45,425 nt of DNA, from NCBI GenBank assembly GCA_027943245.1, contig JANDJZ010000313.1, positions 1 through 45,425 on the forward strand, written 5' to 3'. The notes beneath the pieces were generated by a model. The model worked only from the letters and a program-made list of their open reading frames with translations. It had not been told where the DNA came from and made no database searches. Positions 31,801 to 42,530 of this stretch are shown one piece after another (position 1 is the first letter of the stretch; each line of letters starts with the position of its first letter). The DNA is from Acanthamoeba sp. SK_2022b (taxonomy: Eukaryota > Discosea > Longamoebia > Acanthamoebidae). A program made the translations under genes and the position numbers.

Positions 31801-32261
31801 TCGAGTGAGTGCGAACTGGACACCACAGGCTTGCAGTCCAGGGCTAGATGGCCAAAGCCCAATAAAGGGAATGAAAAAGGATGTTCCACCATACCAAGGG
31901 GACCAGTTGTGAGATGTGGCTTTAGGTAGGCATTGTAGTCTCTTGAGTTGTTGTAGCATGGGAGGTCACAGTGATGAGAAGGTCATATGTGCTTGGCAAT
32001 CTTGACCACATAGTTAAGACAATGGTGGCCACAGATGAAGGTGTCCAGAACAGGGCATATGTTCACAAGGAACCAGTCAACCTCTTCCTTGTATGGAATT
32101 GGGGCAAGATCAAGAAAATTAGATCAGGAAATAATTTAATTTGGATCATGTACATATACATGGTCCCCATTGATTTTGTCATGGGCCAACTGTTGCAAGT
32201 ACCCTGCTGGCCTGTGCTATGAATTTTCAGGCCAACTCTCACACATGTCAAAAAGTCACTA

Positions 32262-32745
32262 TCATTGTGCAGGTCTCATGCAGTTGTTCAGGTCAAGGGA
32301 GACATCAGAAATGGCAACAAGCCAACCATAAGGCACCAGGTGGAATGACCCATCATCATCTTCCTCTAACCAGTTGAGGAAGATTCCAGCCCTTGTAGTG
32401 CGCTTCACCAAGCCAAGCCAAACACTTCCTTTTACACCAGACACTGCTGGCACCATCTTCAGGCATATCAGTGGTGAGATCACAGGTGGCCTTGCCTGTC
32501 AGGCCAAGGCCAGCACAGTTAGGTGGGTCAAGAGGCTCAGCAGGAATAGTATCATGGGCTTGAGAAGCAGCATTGTTGTAAACCCACTGAAATGGATTCA
32601 CAAGTAGGCGCTCCATTGGAGGATTATTGAAGAGAGACACCATGCGCTCATAAGGATGGTCAAAGTGGTAAGTTGTGCAATCAGCCCTCTTCATGTTATC
32701 ACATATGCATACACAATACAGCCACATGTTCCATTGTGTACACAT
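32262..32745 (-). pseudogene. Minus-strand coding-like remnants, family unknown
   Basis: Two overlapping open frames in different phases (32356-32745 and 32262-32483) read as plausible protein, for example GIFLNWLEEDDDGSFHLVPY. They are probably one gene with a frameshift. I recognise no domain. Their orientation is opposite to the neighbouring ParB-like and transposase pieces. Confidence 0.35.
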
Positions 32746-32813
32746 ACACAGTCACTTGTGAGTTGTTTTGGTCACAGCTAATAATACTTAACTCTTAGCC
32801 AACAGAGGAGGAG

Positions 32814-33130
32814 CTAAGTCACATTCCAAAGGAAAATCTTCTCCATCATTACAGTGAACTCCTTGAAAAGCATGTACAGTTGAATGCAGAACTGATCAAC
32901 ATCAGGCGCATGACCAAGGCTGGGTCCCTTCGTCCTGTTACAGCACAGGGACAGCAAGTGCTGATCAAGTCCTTCAACGAAATGGGCGTTCTTACCATGG
33001 ACAAGCTCTTGGTGCAGCCACTTTGCAAGGAGGAATGCATGCTCAACAGTGGAAAGCCCAAGTATCTGGTCATCAATGGCAACCATCATTTGGATGCTGC
33101 CCACACAGCATATCCTGGCCAGAAATTTTC
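32814..33130 (+). pseudogene. ParB/sulfiredoxin-like domain fragment
   Basis: An open stretch beginning near GAGGAGCTAAG encodes a helical segment, then INIRRMTKAGSLRPVTAQG, a hydrophobic helix, and finally YLVINGNHHLDAA. The final motif resembles the GxHR box of ParB/sulfiredoxin-like folds, here with His in place of Arg. An AG at 32797-32799 could be an acceptor. The frame closes soon after 33130 without a clear continuation. The domain assignment rests on the terminal motif and the general order of elements, so it is tentative. Confidence 0.4.
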
Positions 33131-33279
33131 CTGGTTATATAACATTGCTGACATATGCCCCTGCTTGTCTTGTTACCCATGGTATTAGGATATCTTACCT
33201 TTTTTTACAAGGAGGGACTGAGTGACAGTGACATCTGGCTCTACTTGCCTGGGTCTGAAATCATCTTCATGATGAAGCT

Positions 33280-33870
33280 GCCATCCATTGCAACAAATGG
33301 GAGGAGTTCTTCAGCATCAAGGATGCCTTGGCCAAAAAGGAATACTGGGTCATGTGGGGTGGACACAAGCAGATCCTCTGGGACAAATTTCTGAACTCCA
33401 GAGTTTGCATCCCCTCCATTGCTTCAGTGCATATGTGTGATTCAACCTCCATGCCTTACAAACATTGATCAAAGTGCCCAGTCAGTGCAACAAGATAAAG
33501 GGCAACTACTTAAATGCTGCTGTCACCCTCACAACAGATCAAAGCCAACATTCAATGTCATGATCGGTGACATATTGGCTGACCTTACACCCCGCCTTTG
33601 TCCCCACAACAAGGCTAAACCAGCTGATGGGCCTGACCACCTTCAATCCGCATGGTATGTGCCCATGCCTAATCCTTATGTTCTATTAAACTTTCATTGC
33701 TGGTGTGCAGACACCTATGGTGTGGTGCTCATGACAAACCCCATTGAGATGGGTGGGCTGATCTCTCTGCTCATGCATGAGCACAGCCAGTGGCAGCTTC
33801 TATGAATGGTCTTGGGCACTTTACAGAATGTGCACTCCAATACTGAAGGAGGAGTTCAACATAATGGTAT
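33280..33870 (+). pseudogene. Broken multi-exon-like coding remnant
   Basis: Coding-like pieces in shifting frames: one contains WEEFFSIKDALAKKEYWVMW and ends at a stop near 33468; another ends HPAFVPTTRLNQLMG near a GTATGT donor at about 33655; a third begins after CAG at 33710 (DTYGVVLMTNPIEMGG) and needs a frameshift to reach FYEWSWALYRM and a second GTATGT at about 33868. Splice-like borders suggest the element was once a spliced gene. Family unknown; it may be the same gene as the ParB-like piece. Confidence 0.4.
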
Positions 33871-34439
33871 GTCATCATCACATACATGTACATGATGATA
33901 TTGTCAGCTTTGCATTGTTTTATGTAAAGTTTTCACCTATCATTATATCATGTATGCATATATGACCATCTAACCCTCTGTTTATTCATTGTGTATGTGT
34001 ACATGATGTTGCTTCCAGCTCTATATGTCATCTTTAGACCTTTTGTGGGCAAACAGAGTAATTTGGAATAAACACAGATTTTGTTTTCAAAACCAAAGAG
34101 ATGTGCTGACATGCACAGTCACCGCGCAAGCTGTGAGAGATTGCTCAGACAAAGTAGGATCTATGAAACTGAGCAGAATCACAAGAACTCATGGACTTCA
34201 AGAGATGTCTTTGTGATCTATAAAAGATTGTCAATTTGAGTCAGCTCTGTTTAATCAATTTAGGTTGCATCATTATGAGTTCATCAAACAATCCCCTGCA
34301 GAAGAGGCACATGATTCGGAGGAACCAGCTGTGAGGAGGAACTAAATCTAGAGGCAGAATCAGAAGATGAAGAGGAGGAGAGCATCATCTTGGGCCAACT
34401 GAAGATGGTAACCAAAACTCAGGCAAATGGAACGACAAT

Positions 34440-35315
34440 GGTGTTCACCAACTTTGCCTTCAACAAGCTCATGGGCTTGTGGCAAATCAGGGCAGATGCA
34501 ATGTGAATGGCCTGGAGTGGGCATGGCAGAAGAGCAAAATTAGTGCATTTGATGCATTTTTTTTAACTGCTCTACTACAAGCATGGAAGAGAGCCAGAGG
34601 CCATTGCTGGCAAGTTCCTGAGTGTGTGGGCGCCAACTCAGCTCTCCAAAGCAGCGGTTTGTTCATCTCTTCAATCTTCAATGTCCTGCCTAATATACCT
34701 GGTCATCTTCTACACAAAGGCTGAGCAGGAGGAGCGTGGATGGGTGAGTGATAACTTCACTGAAGCTGCGCTCATCACCAACTGCACTGTGCAGCAGTGC
34801 AACCATCTGCTCAGCAGGCATGGTACACATCTTTCTTCAATTTATTACAATTCTCTGAGATTTGTTATAAATTGGTATCTGGGTGCAGGGGAAGCAAAGC
34901 CAATGGACTCTGGGAAGCACAATCTCTGCTGCCTGAAATCAGAAGTCAGCCATGCACCAAAGTCAGGTGTGGCAATGAGGATAAGCAGTGGCCATCCTGG
35001 AGGTGCCACAACTTTGAAATCTATGAGCAGAACGTCCATGGTTGGATCAAGAAGCTTTGGAAGATGCCAGAGGAGAGGGAGCAGACAGGCAATCACCCCT
35101 ACTGGCTACAGCTCGCAGACAAGGGCTACCAAGGTGCCCAGCATCTCCCTCATGTACACATGATAACACTGCACAAGCCCGCCCCATGGCAGTGCCTGAC
35201 CAGCATGCAAATCACTGAGAACCGCCACATTGTGGCCTGCATCGTTGCTGAGAACTTCTATGGCCACCTCAAGCTCATCTGGGGGATAATGTGGAAGTGG
35301 TGGTGTGGAGACTGA
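34440..35315 (+). pseudogene. Decayed DDE_Tnp_4 / Harbinger-like transposase
   Basis: An N-terminal piece (FNKLMGLWQ) is followed by frameshifted segments with the helix-turn-helix-like region of the family. The C-terminal part is clearest: GKHNLCCLKSEVS, then after a frameshift FEIYEQNVHGW, LADKGYQGAQ and VAENFYGHLKLIWGI, ending at 35315. ADKGYQG contains the conserved Asp and AENFYGHLK the conserved Glu of the DDE triad. At least two frameshifts separate these blocks, so no active enzyme is encoded. PIF/Harbinger or a related IS5-like group is most likely. Confidence 0.75.
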
Positions 35316-37450
35316 GCTTGCTATGCCACCACCTTTGGCAACTGTGTCGTGCTGACTAACTACCACATCCTCAGTGGAAATCCTCTCCAGCATGAAGAAA
35401 TCTGCTGGTACTGTGCACACCAGACAAAGCTGCGATGTGAAGAGGAAGCAATGCATGGCAAATGACAGCAACAACTTGTGGCGTACCATGCAAACTGCAG
35501 ACGCCGCCTAGGTCTACCCTCTCTCTCTTCCTCCTCTCCTCACTAACCACCATGTCTTGTGGGCACTCAAATCTTTTTCGATTTTACTCTGTCCTTTCAT
35601 AAAATCTCTGTTCTTTCAAATATTAATACAAATTGCGGGACAGGGAAAACCGAAACAAAATGGGCAAGACCGTAAAATTGTCGGGGTAAACCGCGTTTTG
35701 TTGCCGTTTACCCCGTAAAAACAGCTTTGGAACTTCCTAAAACGAAAAAACGTTTGTTTTGGCGTTTTGCCGTGTGGCAGCTACCACAGAAACAGGAATA
35801 AAATGTGTTTCAACGAGGTGCACTTTGCTTGGCCAGTGGAATCTGCTCCCTTGGAAAAAGGCTCATGTTTTATCACAGAAGCCAGGCTGTTTGGGCAACC
35901 CTCTGCGTTTATTCAATCTTGGTCTGTTTGCCTGCATAAGCTTTTATAGGGTGCATGAACAAGTCCTACACTTTCAACATTGACTGCAAGCTTGGTCAGG
36001 ATATCATCAAGATCCTGAAACTGCAGGCCTATGAGAAAAACAGCGCCATCAAGAAGTGGAGCCCCTCTTTCACACCTCTATTTCCTCAAGTCATTCTACC
36101 AACTATGCCCCATCAACACTTGTATTCTCAGTGTCTAACCTATGTGAGGGAACAGGCTACCAGTTCTACAAGTACCTTCTGCAGGCCTATATGACTCTGG
36201 CTTATCCCAAACAGTGCAGTGTACTTGACTACAGGCCTCTTTGTTCAACTCTGATGCTGGCCTGCTTTGAGCTTAATTACAGCTACCACATCTGCATGTC
36301 TGCTCTCAAGCCAGCTGAACCCAAGTGCAAACTCATCAACAACACTGTTGATAGCCTTCTCTTTTTTGGCACTGTGACTTGCATTGCTAAATGGATTGGT
36401 GCTTTAGAGGCAACCTCTAGCCAGCATACCACTCCTCTGCAATCCCAACTTTGTACAACGGTACAACTTCAAACGTCTTCCACTCTGACCAGCGTATGCT
36501 GCTGCCCAATGCACCTTCCATGTATTTCTTTTCACTGTGTATGTGTATGTGATGGAAAGATAGGATGTACACAATGCAAAGCTTACAATATCACTGTGTA
36601 CATGTATGTGATGCCAGGAACACCCTTTGCACCCACCTTGTTTGGAACCTACGTGCAAGCTTTCCTGTTCAAGCTCCTATTGTTCACCAGAAAAGCACAA
36701 GAAGCACCACCAGAGCACCCATGATGACGACTCTTGGGAGAAGTGCAGCAGCAAGAGAGGACTCCTTCCCCATCAAGGGAGAAGGATGCTTGGGGAAGCA
36801 AGTCCCAAAAGCGCCATTCGTCTTCCTCATACTCCTCCTCTTCCTACAAGCACCACGGTAGGGAGGAGGAGGAGGAAGATCTCTGCAACAAAGACGAGCC
36901 TGAGACCTCCCTTTCTGAGGGCTCTGGGTTGATTGGAATTTTTAGATCTCCTGTTTGGGCAAAGGCACAGATAAAGGGCAGAAATGAAGCTTTAATTGGT
37001 GATATCTATTGATGTTGGTGTGATGGTGCAAGCCTTCTGCATCTCCTGTGATAATGGAGTGCTTGGCATGGACCCCAATGCCTGCTGCTGACTCTGCCCT
37101 AGGGCTGGCTCAGCTTTTGATGTACATGCTCTTTCATGCTTCAACAAGACACACAATAAACCTACTTCTCACTTTGCCCCCAGAGCTGCATTGATTTCTT
37201 CTCACATCATGTTGCAACATCAGCTTGAGGCCTTCAGCTGCATCCCCAATGTCAGTGGCTTGATAGTACACAATTCATGTGTGGCCCCTGTGCTCCTTGC
37301 TCCACTGGTGGTGTAGGCAACAAACAGGTCATGCACTTAGCTGCTGGCCCTAGCATGTTCAAGCACATGTCACACGCGCTGTCAAACGTGGATAGGCCAG
37401 GCAGACTGTCCATGGAGAAAAGGGAAATAGGGTTTATTTTCTTTTTCATT
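35316..37450. other. Degenerate sequence without an intact gene
   Basis: Contains short coding-like pieces such as KLGQDIIKILKLQAYEK near 35985 and a Lys/His/Ser-rich low-complexity stretch at about 36680-36930. All are broken by stops or frameshifts. The low CG content continues to about 37450, just before the deacetylase gene. Confidence 0.45.
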
Positions 37451-37473
37451 CGACAGGCATTTTCACCTGCGCC

Positions 37474-38232
37474 ATGTGGTTAGCACTGGCCCTCTTGGCG
37501 GTCTTGCTCTTGGGTGTGTGGCTCTACGGCATTCGTCTCTACGATGTTATTATGTCAAGGCGCCACAGCACTAAACACCACCCCCTGTTCAACACCGGGC
37601 ACCCCACTGTCGTTGCCCTCACCATCGACGACGTGCCCTGGCGCTATCGCCCCTTGCCAAACTCGGACTTTTTGTCCCAGAAGACCTCCATCGCATCGAT
37701 AGGAGATGTTTTGGAGCAGCACGGGTGTTCGGCCACCTTGATGGTCATTGGTTCCTACTTGGAAGAGGCCACGCCAGAGACCATCCAGAAGTTGGAACGC
37801 CTGTGCGAGAATGGGACGATCGAGTATGCCAACCACGGCTACACCAACACAAAGCATGCTCGCCTGTCCACCGACGAGCTGCGGAGCGAATTGATTCGAA
37901 CGGAACGCATCATGCAGTCCCGCCTGTCCTCGAGCTTGACAAAGTTCTACCGACCCGGCTGCGGCAAGTTCCACTCGGCCATGCTCGAGTGCGTAGCTGC
38001 CCAAGGCTACAGGACCGTGCTAGGTGACATCTACTCCTTCGACCCGCATATCCCTGTGCCCATCTTGCACTTGGCGCACATCATGGTCACGGTCAGGCCC
38101 GGGGGCATCATCATCCTCCACGACCGACCGTGGACCCCTTTGCTCCTGCGCTGGCTTCTCCCTCTTCTCAAGTGGAGGGGGTACCAAGTGGAGATGTTGT
38201 CCAAGGCCATTCGGCCCATAAAGGACCAATAA
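37474..38232 (+). CDS. Polysaccharide deacetylase (NodB domain, CE4-like), membrane-anchored
   Basis: A single frame of 252 residues. An N-terminal hydrophobic anchor (about 2-22) leads to the NodB fold. Motif 1 is TIDD (Asp52, Asp53), motif 2 NHGYTNTKH (His121, His128), motif 3 RPGCGK (160-165), and a late LHD (His216, Asp217). Family role: removal of N-acetyl or O-acetyl groups from polysaccharides such as chitin or peptidoglycan; in an amoeba the substrate might be cell-wall or ingested glycan. The second metal His does not fit the usual H-x3-H spacing. The gene has no intron and borders the transposon island. A CAG near 37457 could be an acceptor, so an upstream exon is possible. Confidence 0.8.
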   Translation: MWLALALLAVLLLGVWLYGIRLYDVIMSRRHSTKHHPLFNTGHPTVVALTIDDVPWRYRPLPNSDFLSQKTSIASIGDVLEQHGCSATLMVIGSYLEEATPETIQKLERLCENGTIEYANHGYTNTKHARLSTDELRSELIRTERIMQSRLSSSLTKFYRPGCGKFHSAMLECVAAQGYRTVLGDIYSFDPHIPVPILHLAHIMVTVRPGGIIILHDRPWTPLLLRWLLPLLKWRGYQVEMLSKAIRPIKDQ

Positions 38233-38560
38233 ACTACCATCCTGGTGTCAGTAAGCCCATGAAGGGCACACCCACAGTTATGGTGCTCTTGCCAGTAAGT
38301 GTGCAATAGAACAGGCCACACCGTTTGAGCATCGGCAGGGCACGCTGGAGGAAGTGGTGTACCTAACGCTCCCCGGGGGCCTGGCTCGGACACGAACCTG
38401 CCGTCAAGCGAAGATTTCACGGTGATGCTTTCGGAAGCTAGAATGTGGACGGCGTAAAACACATTCCGCTGCGGGCAGGGAGTAGGGTGACCCATGCTAT
38501 GGAGATGATGTCAAGGCGCAATTGCCCGAGTAGGTTCTACCTCAACCTGCCCCGCAAGGG
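38233..38560. other. Intergenic; outer paralog promoter from about 38480
   Basis: After the deacetylase stop there is about 200 bp without signal. From about 38480 the sequence aligns with the inverted left-edge copy (252-330), with substitutions. Confidence 0.5.
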
Positions 38561-38675
38561 ATCGTCTCCACCGTGCGGTGAGGTGAGTCGTTACACGAGA
38601 GAGCTGGCCAATCGCCCGAACCTGAACCAATCAGGAGCAAGCCACTTGCCCGCTATCCCGGGTATAAAGTTGCTT
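38561..38675 (+). promoter_or_regulatory. Core promoter of the Cys/Thr-rich gene (TATA plus two CCAAT boxes)
   Basis: TATAAA at 38663-38668 lies 82 bp before the ATG at 38750. CCAAT motifs are at 38608-38612 and 38627-38631. The block is identical over 115 bp to the inverted copy at 137-251, whereas the 5' UTR and upstream flank differ at several positions. Confidence 0.75.
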
Positions 38676-38749
38676 ACTACCTCTCCAATTGGCACTACAA
38701 CCAACACCACAACACACAACCAACACTTTCAAGCGCCCTGTCCATCATC

Positions 38750-39316
38750 ATGATCTCGAACAAGCTGGTGCTCATCTTCCTGTGCCTGGGCCTAGTGGTG
38801 GTCATCGTGGCCACGGCCGACCAGCAAGCGGCGGAGAGCGTCTCGGGAGCTCCTGATCTCGACCAGGCCAAGTGCTCCGCCCAGGAGTGGCCACAGTGGG
38901 ACGACGATGAAGAGGAAGAGCAAGAGGCCACCTATTACTGGAAGTGTGTGAAGGTGTGCCGGAAGAACTCCACCCAGAAGGCCACCACCACCCAGTGCTC
39001 GACCACCAAGGGCTGCACGACGGAGGAGCCCTGCGCCAGCAAGACCACCGAGAAGCCCTGCACCACCACCGAGAAGTGCTCGACCCCCAAGGGCTGCACC
39101 TCCAGCAGGAGGCCCTGCACCACCACGCGCAGCGAGAAGTGCTCGACCACCAAGGGCTGCACGACGGAGGAGCCTTGCGGCAAGACCACCGAGAAGCCCT
39201 GCACCACCACCGAGAGGTGCACGACCAAGGGCTGCACGACCGAGGAGCCCTGCGGCACCACCAAGAGCTGCACCGCTGAACGCGAAGGCCGCAAGAACGA
39301 CAATGGCGAGTACTAA
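38750..39316 (+). CDS. Secreted Cys/Thr-rich tandem-repeat protein
   Basis: A single exon of 188 residues. A signal peptide (about 1-23) is followed by an acidic stretch (WDDDEEEEQE), then a Cys/Thr-rich region. This contains repeats built on CSTTKGCTTEEPC and KTTEKPCTTTE, spaced about 26 residues, with Cys pairs 6-8 residues apart. It ends in a short charged tail (REGRKNDNGEY). The pattern suggests a disulfide-linked, O-glycosylated extracellular protein. I do not recognise a named family; a coat or cyst-wall component is possible but unproven. A paralog starts at the left edge (1-62). Confidence 0.82.
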   Translation: MISNKLVLIFLCLGLVVVIVATADQQAAESVSGAPDLDQAKCSAQEWPQWDDDEEEEQEATYYWKCVKVCRKNSTQKATTTQCSTTKGCTTEEPCASKTTEKPCTTTEKCSTPKGCTSSRRPCTTTRSEKCSTTKGCTTEEPCGKTTEKPCTTTERCTTKGCTTEEPCGTTKSCTAEREGRKNDNGEY

Positions 39317-39425
39317 GGGCGGTCAACCAAACGGAGGAGGCATGGCCACTAATGAGGGTGTTGATGAGCGAAAACCGGAGTAGAATGTGAATGCACCTCT
39401 GTTCCTCCACGCCGGCTCTTTATGT

Positions 39426-40704
39426 TTAGGCATGGAACGCAGGCCCGTGCTTGGGAGTCTGACATTGGGTAAAGTCGCCAAGGGGCGCGGTGGGGATAGT
39501 GGTTCTGGGCAGAGCAAAGGGCAGCCCCTCGCCCTCGAGCGTAGGGAACACGCGGCTCCACTCCCTGTCCACCACGTCGTAGAACCTCTGGTAGCTGCTC
39601 GCGTGCACACAAACGGCGAACCGCCACAACAATAATAAATAAATAAATAAATAAATAATGAGTAATTAGTCTTGATCGCCTCCTACTGTTCGACGAGCGT
39701 GAGGGGGAGGGTTGCACGTACTTGCCCTCCTTCTTGAGGATTCTGCTGACAACTGGGGCAATGCCACCGGTCATGGCCAGCACGGTGGTGATCTTGCTGT
39801 CCTGTGGTTGTGTAGGTCCACGAAAGAAGCTGAGCCAGCGGTGGGCGCGCTTTGTGAGGTTTGTGGGGGGGGGGTGATGGTCCGAACCCACGTGACGACG
39901 GGGGAGATGGCGGTGCCGGTGACGTTGATGGCCTCGGTCGTGCCAAAGGGGCCCTGCATGCGGCCGCCACTCAGCATCACGTGGTACCACGTGGCCGCCA
40001 CGTCCTCTGTTCAGCACACACAACGTGGCACAAATGAGACAACGATGCAGCACTCCATCATAATCAATCATCACCATAACGAAAGAGGGAGGGAGTACCG
40101 CTGGCCAGGAACATGGGGAAGGCTCCGTAGGGGGTGACCACCGAAGTGGAGGCGATATGCTCGAAGGCGATCTCTTGAATGCCCGTAGCGCCCATGTAGT
40201 CCGGAATGTTTTGATCTGTTTCGTTTCGTAAATATTCATTATCTGTGTTTGCTTTGGGCACAGGGAGAGGACGACGTACTCTTGGAGACGTCATTCACCG
40301 AAGCCATGAGGCCCTATTCGTTGACGTATTGCAATACAAACGTCGTCAGTACAAATTTGGAAAGTGCATGCGTGTTACACACCCATTAAGGAAAGGGACA
40401 CGTACGGGAATGCCCTTGAGGGCGGAATTCCACGTGCGCGCACGTTCGCCATTGAGGAACACGCGCTTGTTGATGGGCACCTCCAGGTAGGGCATCTCCA
40501 GATACTTCCACTATGATGAGGTGAGCTCGATGATGATGGAACACAAACAAAACAAACGCATGTTTGGCAATAACCTGCTCGTGGGAGGAGAACCACCAGC
40601 CGCGCTGAACGGTGATTGGGCCAAGGGCCGACTTGTACTCGACCGACTGCAGCAGCTTGCGCTTGAACACCCACATCTTCTCCCTACGCGTTCGGTGAAG
40701 CAGG

Positions 40705-40774
<70 letters not shown>

Positions 40775-42365
40775 CCACACGCCTGAGAGGCTGCCCGTTT
40801 GCATCGATACAAGGCTGTGCAGGTATACCTTTCGACGGGGTCGTGGGCCATGGAGTAGAGGTCGACGAACCAAGTGAACAGCTCGCCTTCGTAAGGATCG
40901 TCGAGGTAGCCCACCTGCCGTGCGAGAGTGGTCAGAACACATGAGGCACGGAGCGGGAAGCGAGTAGTGAGAGAGAGATAGAGAGAGAGTTGATGAAGTA
41001 GTACGCCGCCGGGCGGGTCGTGGTAGTTGCTGGGCGAGGGCGGAGCGCTCATGTTGGCGATCGCGGTCACCGTGCGAAGCCTGCCTTCGCCAGCGTAGAA
41101 CACGAACAACGCGTTCTTGGCCAACATGTCGACGTAGATCTGGTGTCACCAGTTGCAACCAACAACATCGCGAGGTCAATGGTGGTCAGCAGCCAAGCTA
41201 GCTATGGCTATTGTCGACACGCAGGCGGCTAGGATTGGTTACCGAGTAACGCTTGGCCAGGGTGGGCTGCTCCCGCTGCTCGAGGGCCTCCACAGCCGCC
41301 TTCAGCGCCCACACCCACTCACCATTGTCCAGACTCGGAACACGCGAGGTCTGCCGTAACCAATCAAATAAATCAAATCAATTAATAAATCGAATTTTGT
41401 ATGATGGTGGAGGGTGTATGGCATACCCAGCCGGGCGGGTCGGGGAAGAGGCTCGAGTCCGTGATCACGTACCAGGGCAGGTAGCCTGCGCAGAGCGAGA
41501 CCGGTCAGAGCGTGAGAGGGAGAGGAAAAGGGAGCGGCGATTCGGGCCAGGCGGTACCGCCATAGCCGGGGTACTGGGCGTTGAAGCGTTCGTAGGCGTT
41601 GATCTTCTTCTCGAGGATGTCGATCGCCAGCTGGTCCACCGACTTGCCGGCCTTCTCGGCCGACACGTTGAAGAACAGCTTGGCCCTGACATCGACGTCA
41701 TATATGGCACACGCCCGGGCTTGAGGCTCACACAACTACCGCCACGAAGTGCTATCGAAGAAGATGACGCACCGCTCGTTTCCGAGGAGAGACAGGGCGA
41801 GGAGAGCGACGTGAATAGACTCCTTGGAGGGCGCGCTGAAGTTGTGGATGGGCGGCATCAGCTCGCCACTCTGGTAGTTGATCGAGTGTCCGTCATAGGT
41901 CAGGCCTGTTTGTGGCATGGCAAGCCAATCAGCGACCGGCAGCTTTGATCTCGCGTTGGTGATTGGATGGCATGAAAGCCTCACGCAAGGCAAGAAGAAA
42001 AGGGAGAAGAGGAAGCGAAGGACGTGAGAAAGGGAGGTTGGCAAACCCGAGTTGTGGTTGTATCCAATCTCGTGGAAGTGGCCCTCGTGGTAGATGGCCG
42101 AGTCAATGAAGGAGCGGCGGGCGCTCTCGTCGTGCAGCAGGGCACCCATGGTGTAGAGCGGGGCGAACCTGCACGGCGGCGGCCACGCGCCTGCCTCCGC
42201 GGGAGCCGCCACGCTCAGCCCTGCTGCCCCAATATTCAAATTCAGTTTAAATCACTTCCTACTTCAAGATGTCAACAAGATTTTGTAGAGATGAAAGAAA
42301 TAAGTTATTAACGTACCAAGGCATGCAAGGGCAGTCACTATCAACAAACACGCCGAGCTGTGCAT
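39426..42365 (-). CDS. Secreted glycoside-hydrolase-like enzyme
   Basis: Fifteen exons close in frame to 536 residues: 42317-42365, 42047-42223, 41773-41905, 41558-41685, 41427-41485, 41243-41350, 41005-41139, 40829-40914, 40575-40683, 40406-40510, 40280-40313, 40099-40215, 39888-40006, 39722-39801, 39426-39597. The first exon encodes a signal peptide (MHSSACLLIVTALACL). Sequence blocks such as SAPSKESIHVALLALSLLGN, LPWYVITDSSLFPDPPGW and RGWWFSSHEQWKYLEMPYLE alternate helices with aromatic, acidic loops, as in (alpha/alpha)6 glycosidases. I suspect a GH144/GH162-type beta-1,2-glucanase but cannot confirm it; the family is uncertain. Conserved Glu candidates lie in SHEQ and MPYLEV. Secretion is well supported. 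Confidence 0.7.
40706..40773. repeat. (CA)n microsatellite in a glycosidase-like intron
   Basis: About 34 CA units inside the intron 40684-40828. Confidence 0.95.
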
Positions 42366-42530
42366 GGTGGTGAAGTTGCGCGACAAAGGCTCAACCACCC
42401 GCGGCCAGTGCTGTGAACTCAGCAAATCGGCCCAATCACTTTTCTCCTTTACCCCAAATTAATTCAACAAGGAAAATAGGAGAAAATATGTTTTTCTCAA
42501 ACCAAAAAGTAGCCACGCGCTGTGTGACTC
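42366..42530. promoter_or_regulatory. Upstream region of the glycosidase-like gene
   Basis: Only 165 bp separate the glycosidase-like ATG from the stop of the next minus-strand gene, so promoter and 3' UTR overlap or abut. No TATA box is evident. Confidence 0.4.

Larger units (their letters stand above)
31801..37450. mobile_element. CpG-depleted island of decayed mobile-element sequence
   Basis: Over about 5.6 kb the sequence is markedly poorer in CG and richer in TG and CA than the flanking genes, and has lower GC overall. Coding-like pieces occur on both strands but are broken by stops and frameshifts. They include a ParB-like segment (32814-33130, plus), a multi-exon-like piece (33280-33870, plus), a DDE transposase remnant (34440-35315, plus) and minus-strand pieces (32262-32745). 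I find no terminal inverted repeats or target-site duplications by eye. It is probably several old insertions rather than one element. Confidence 0.7.
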
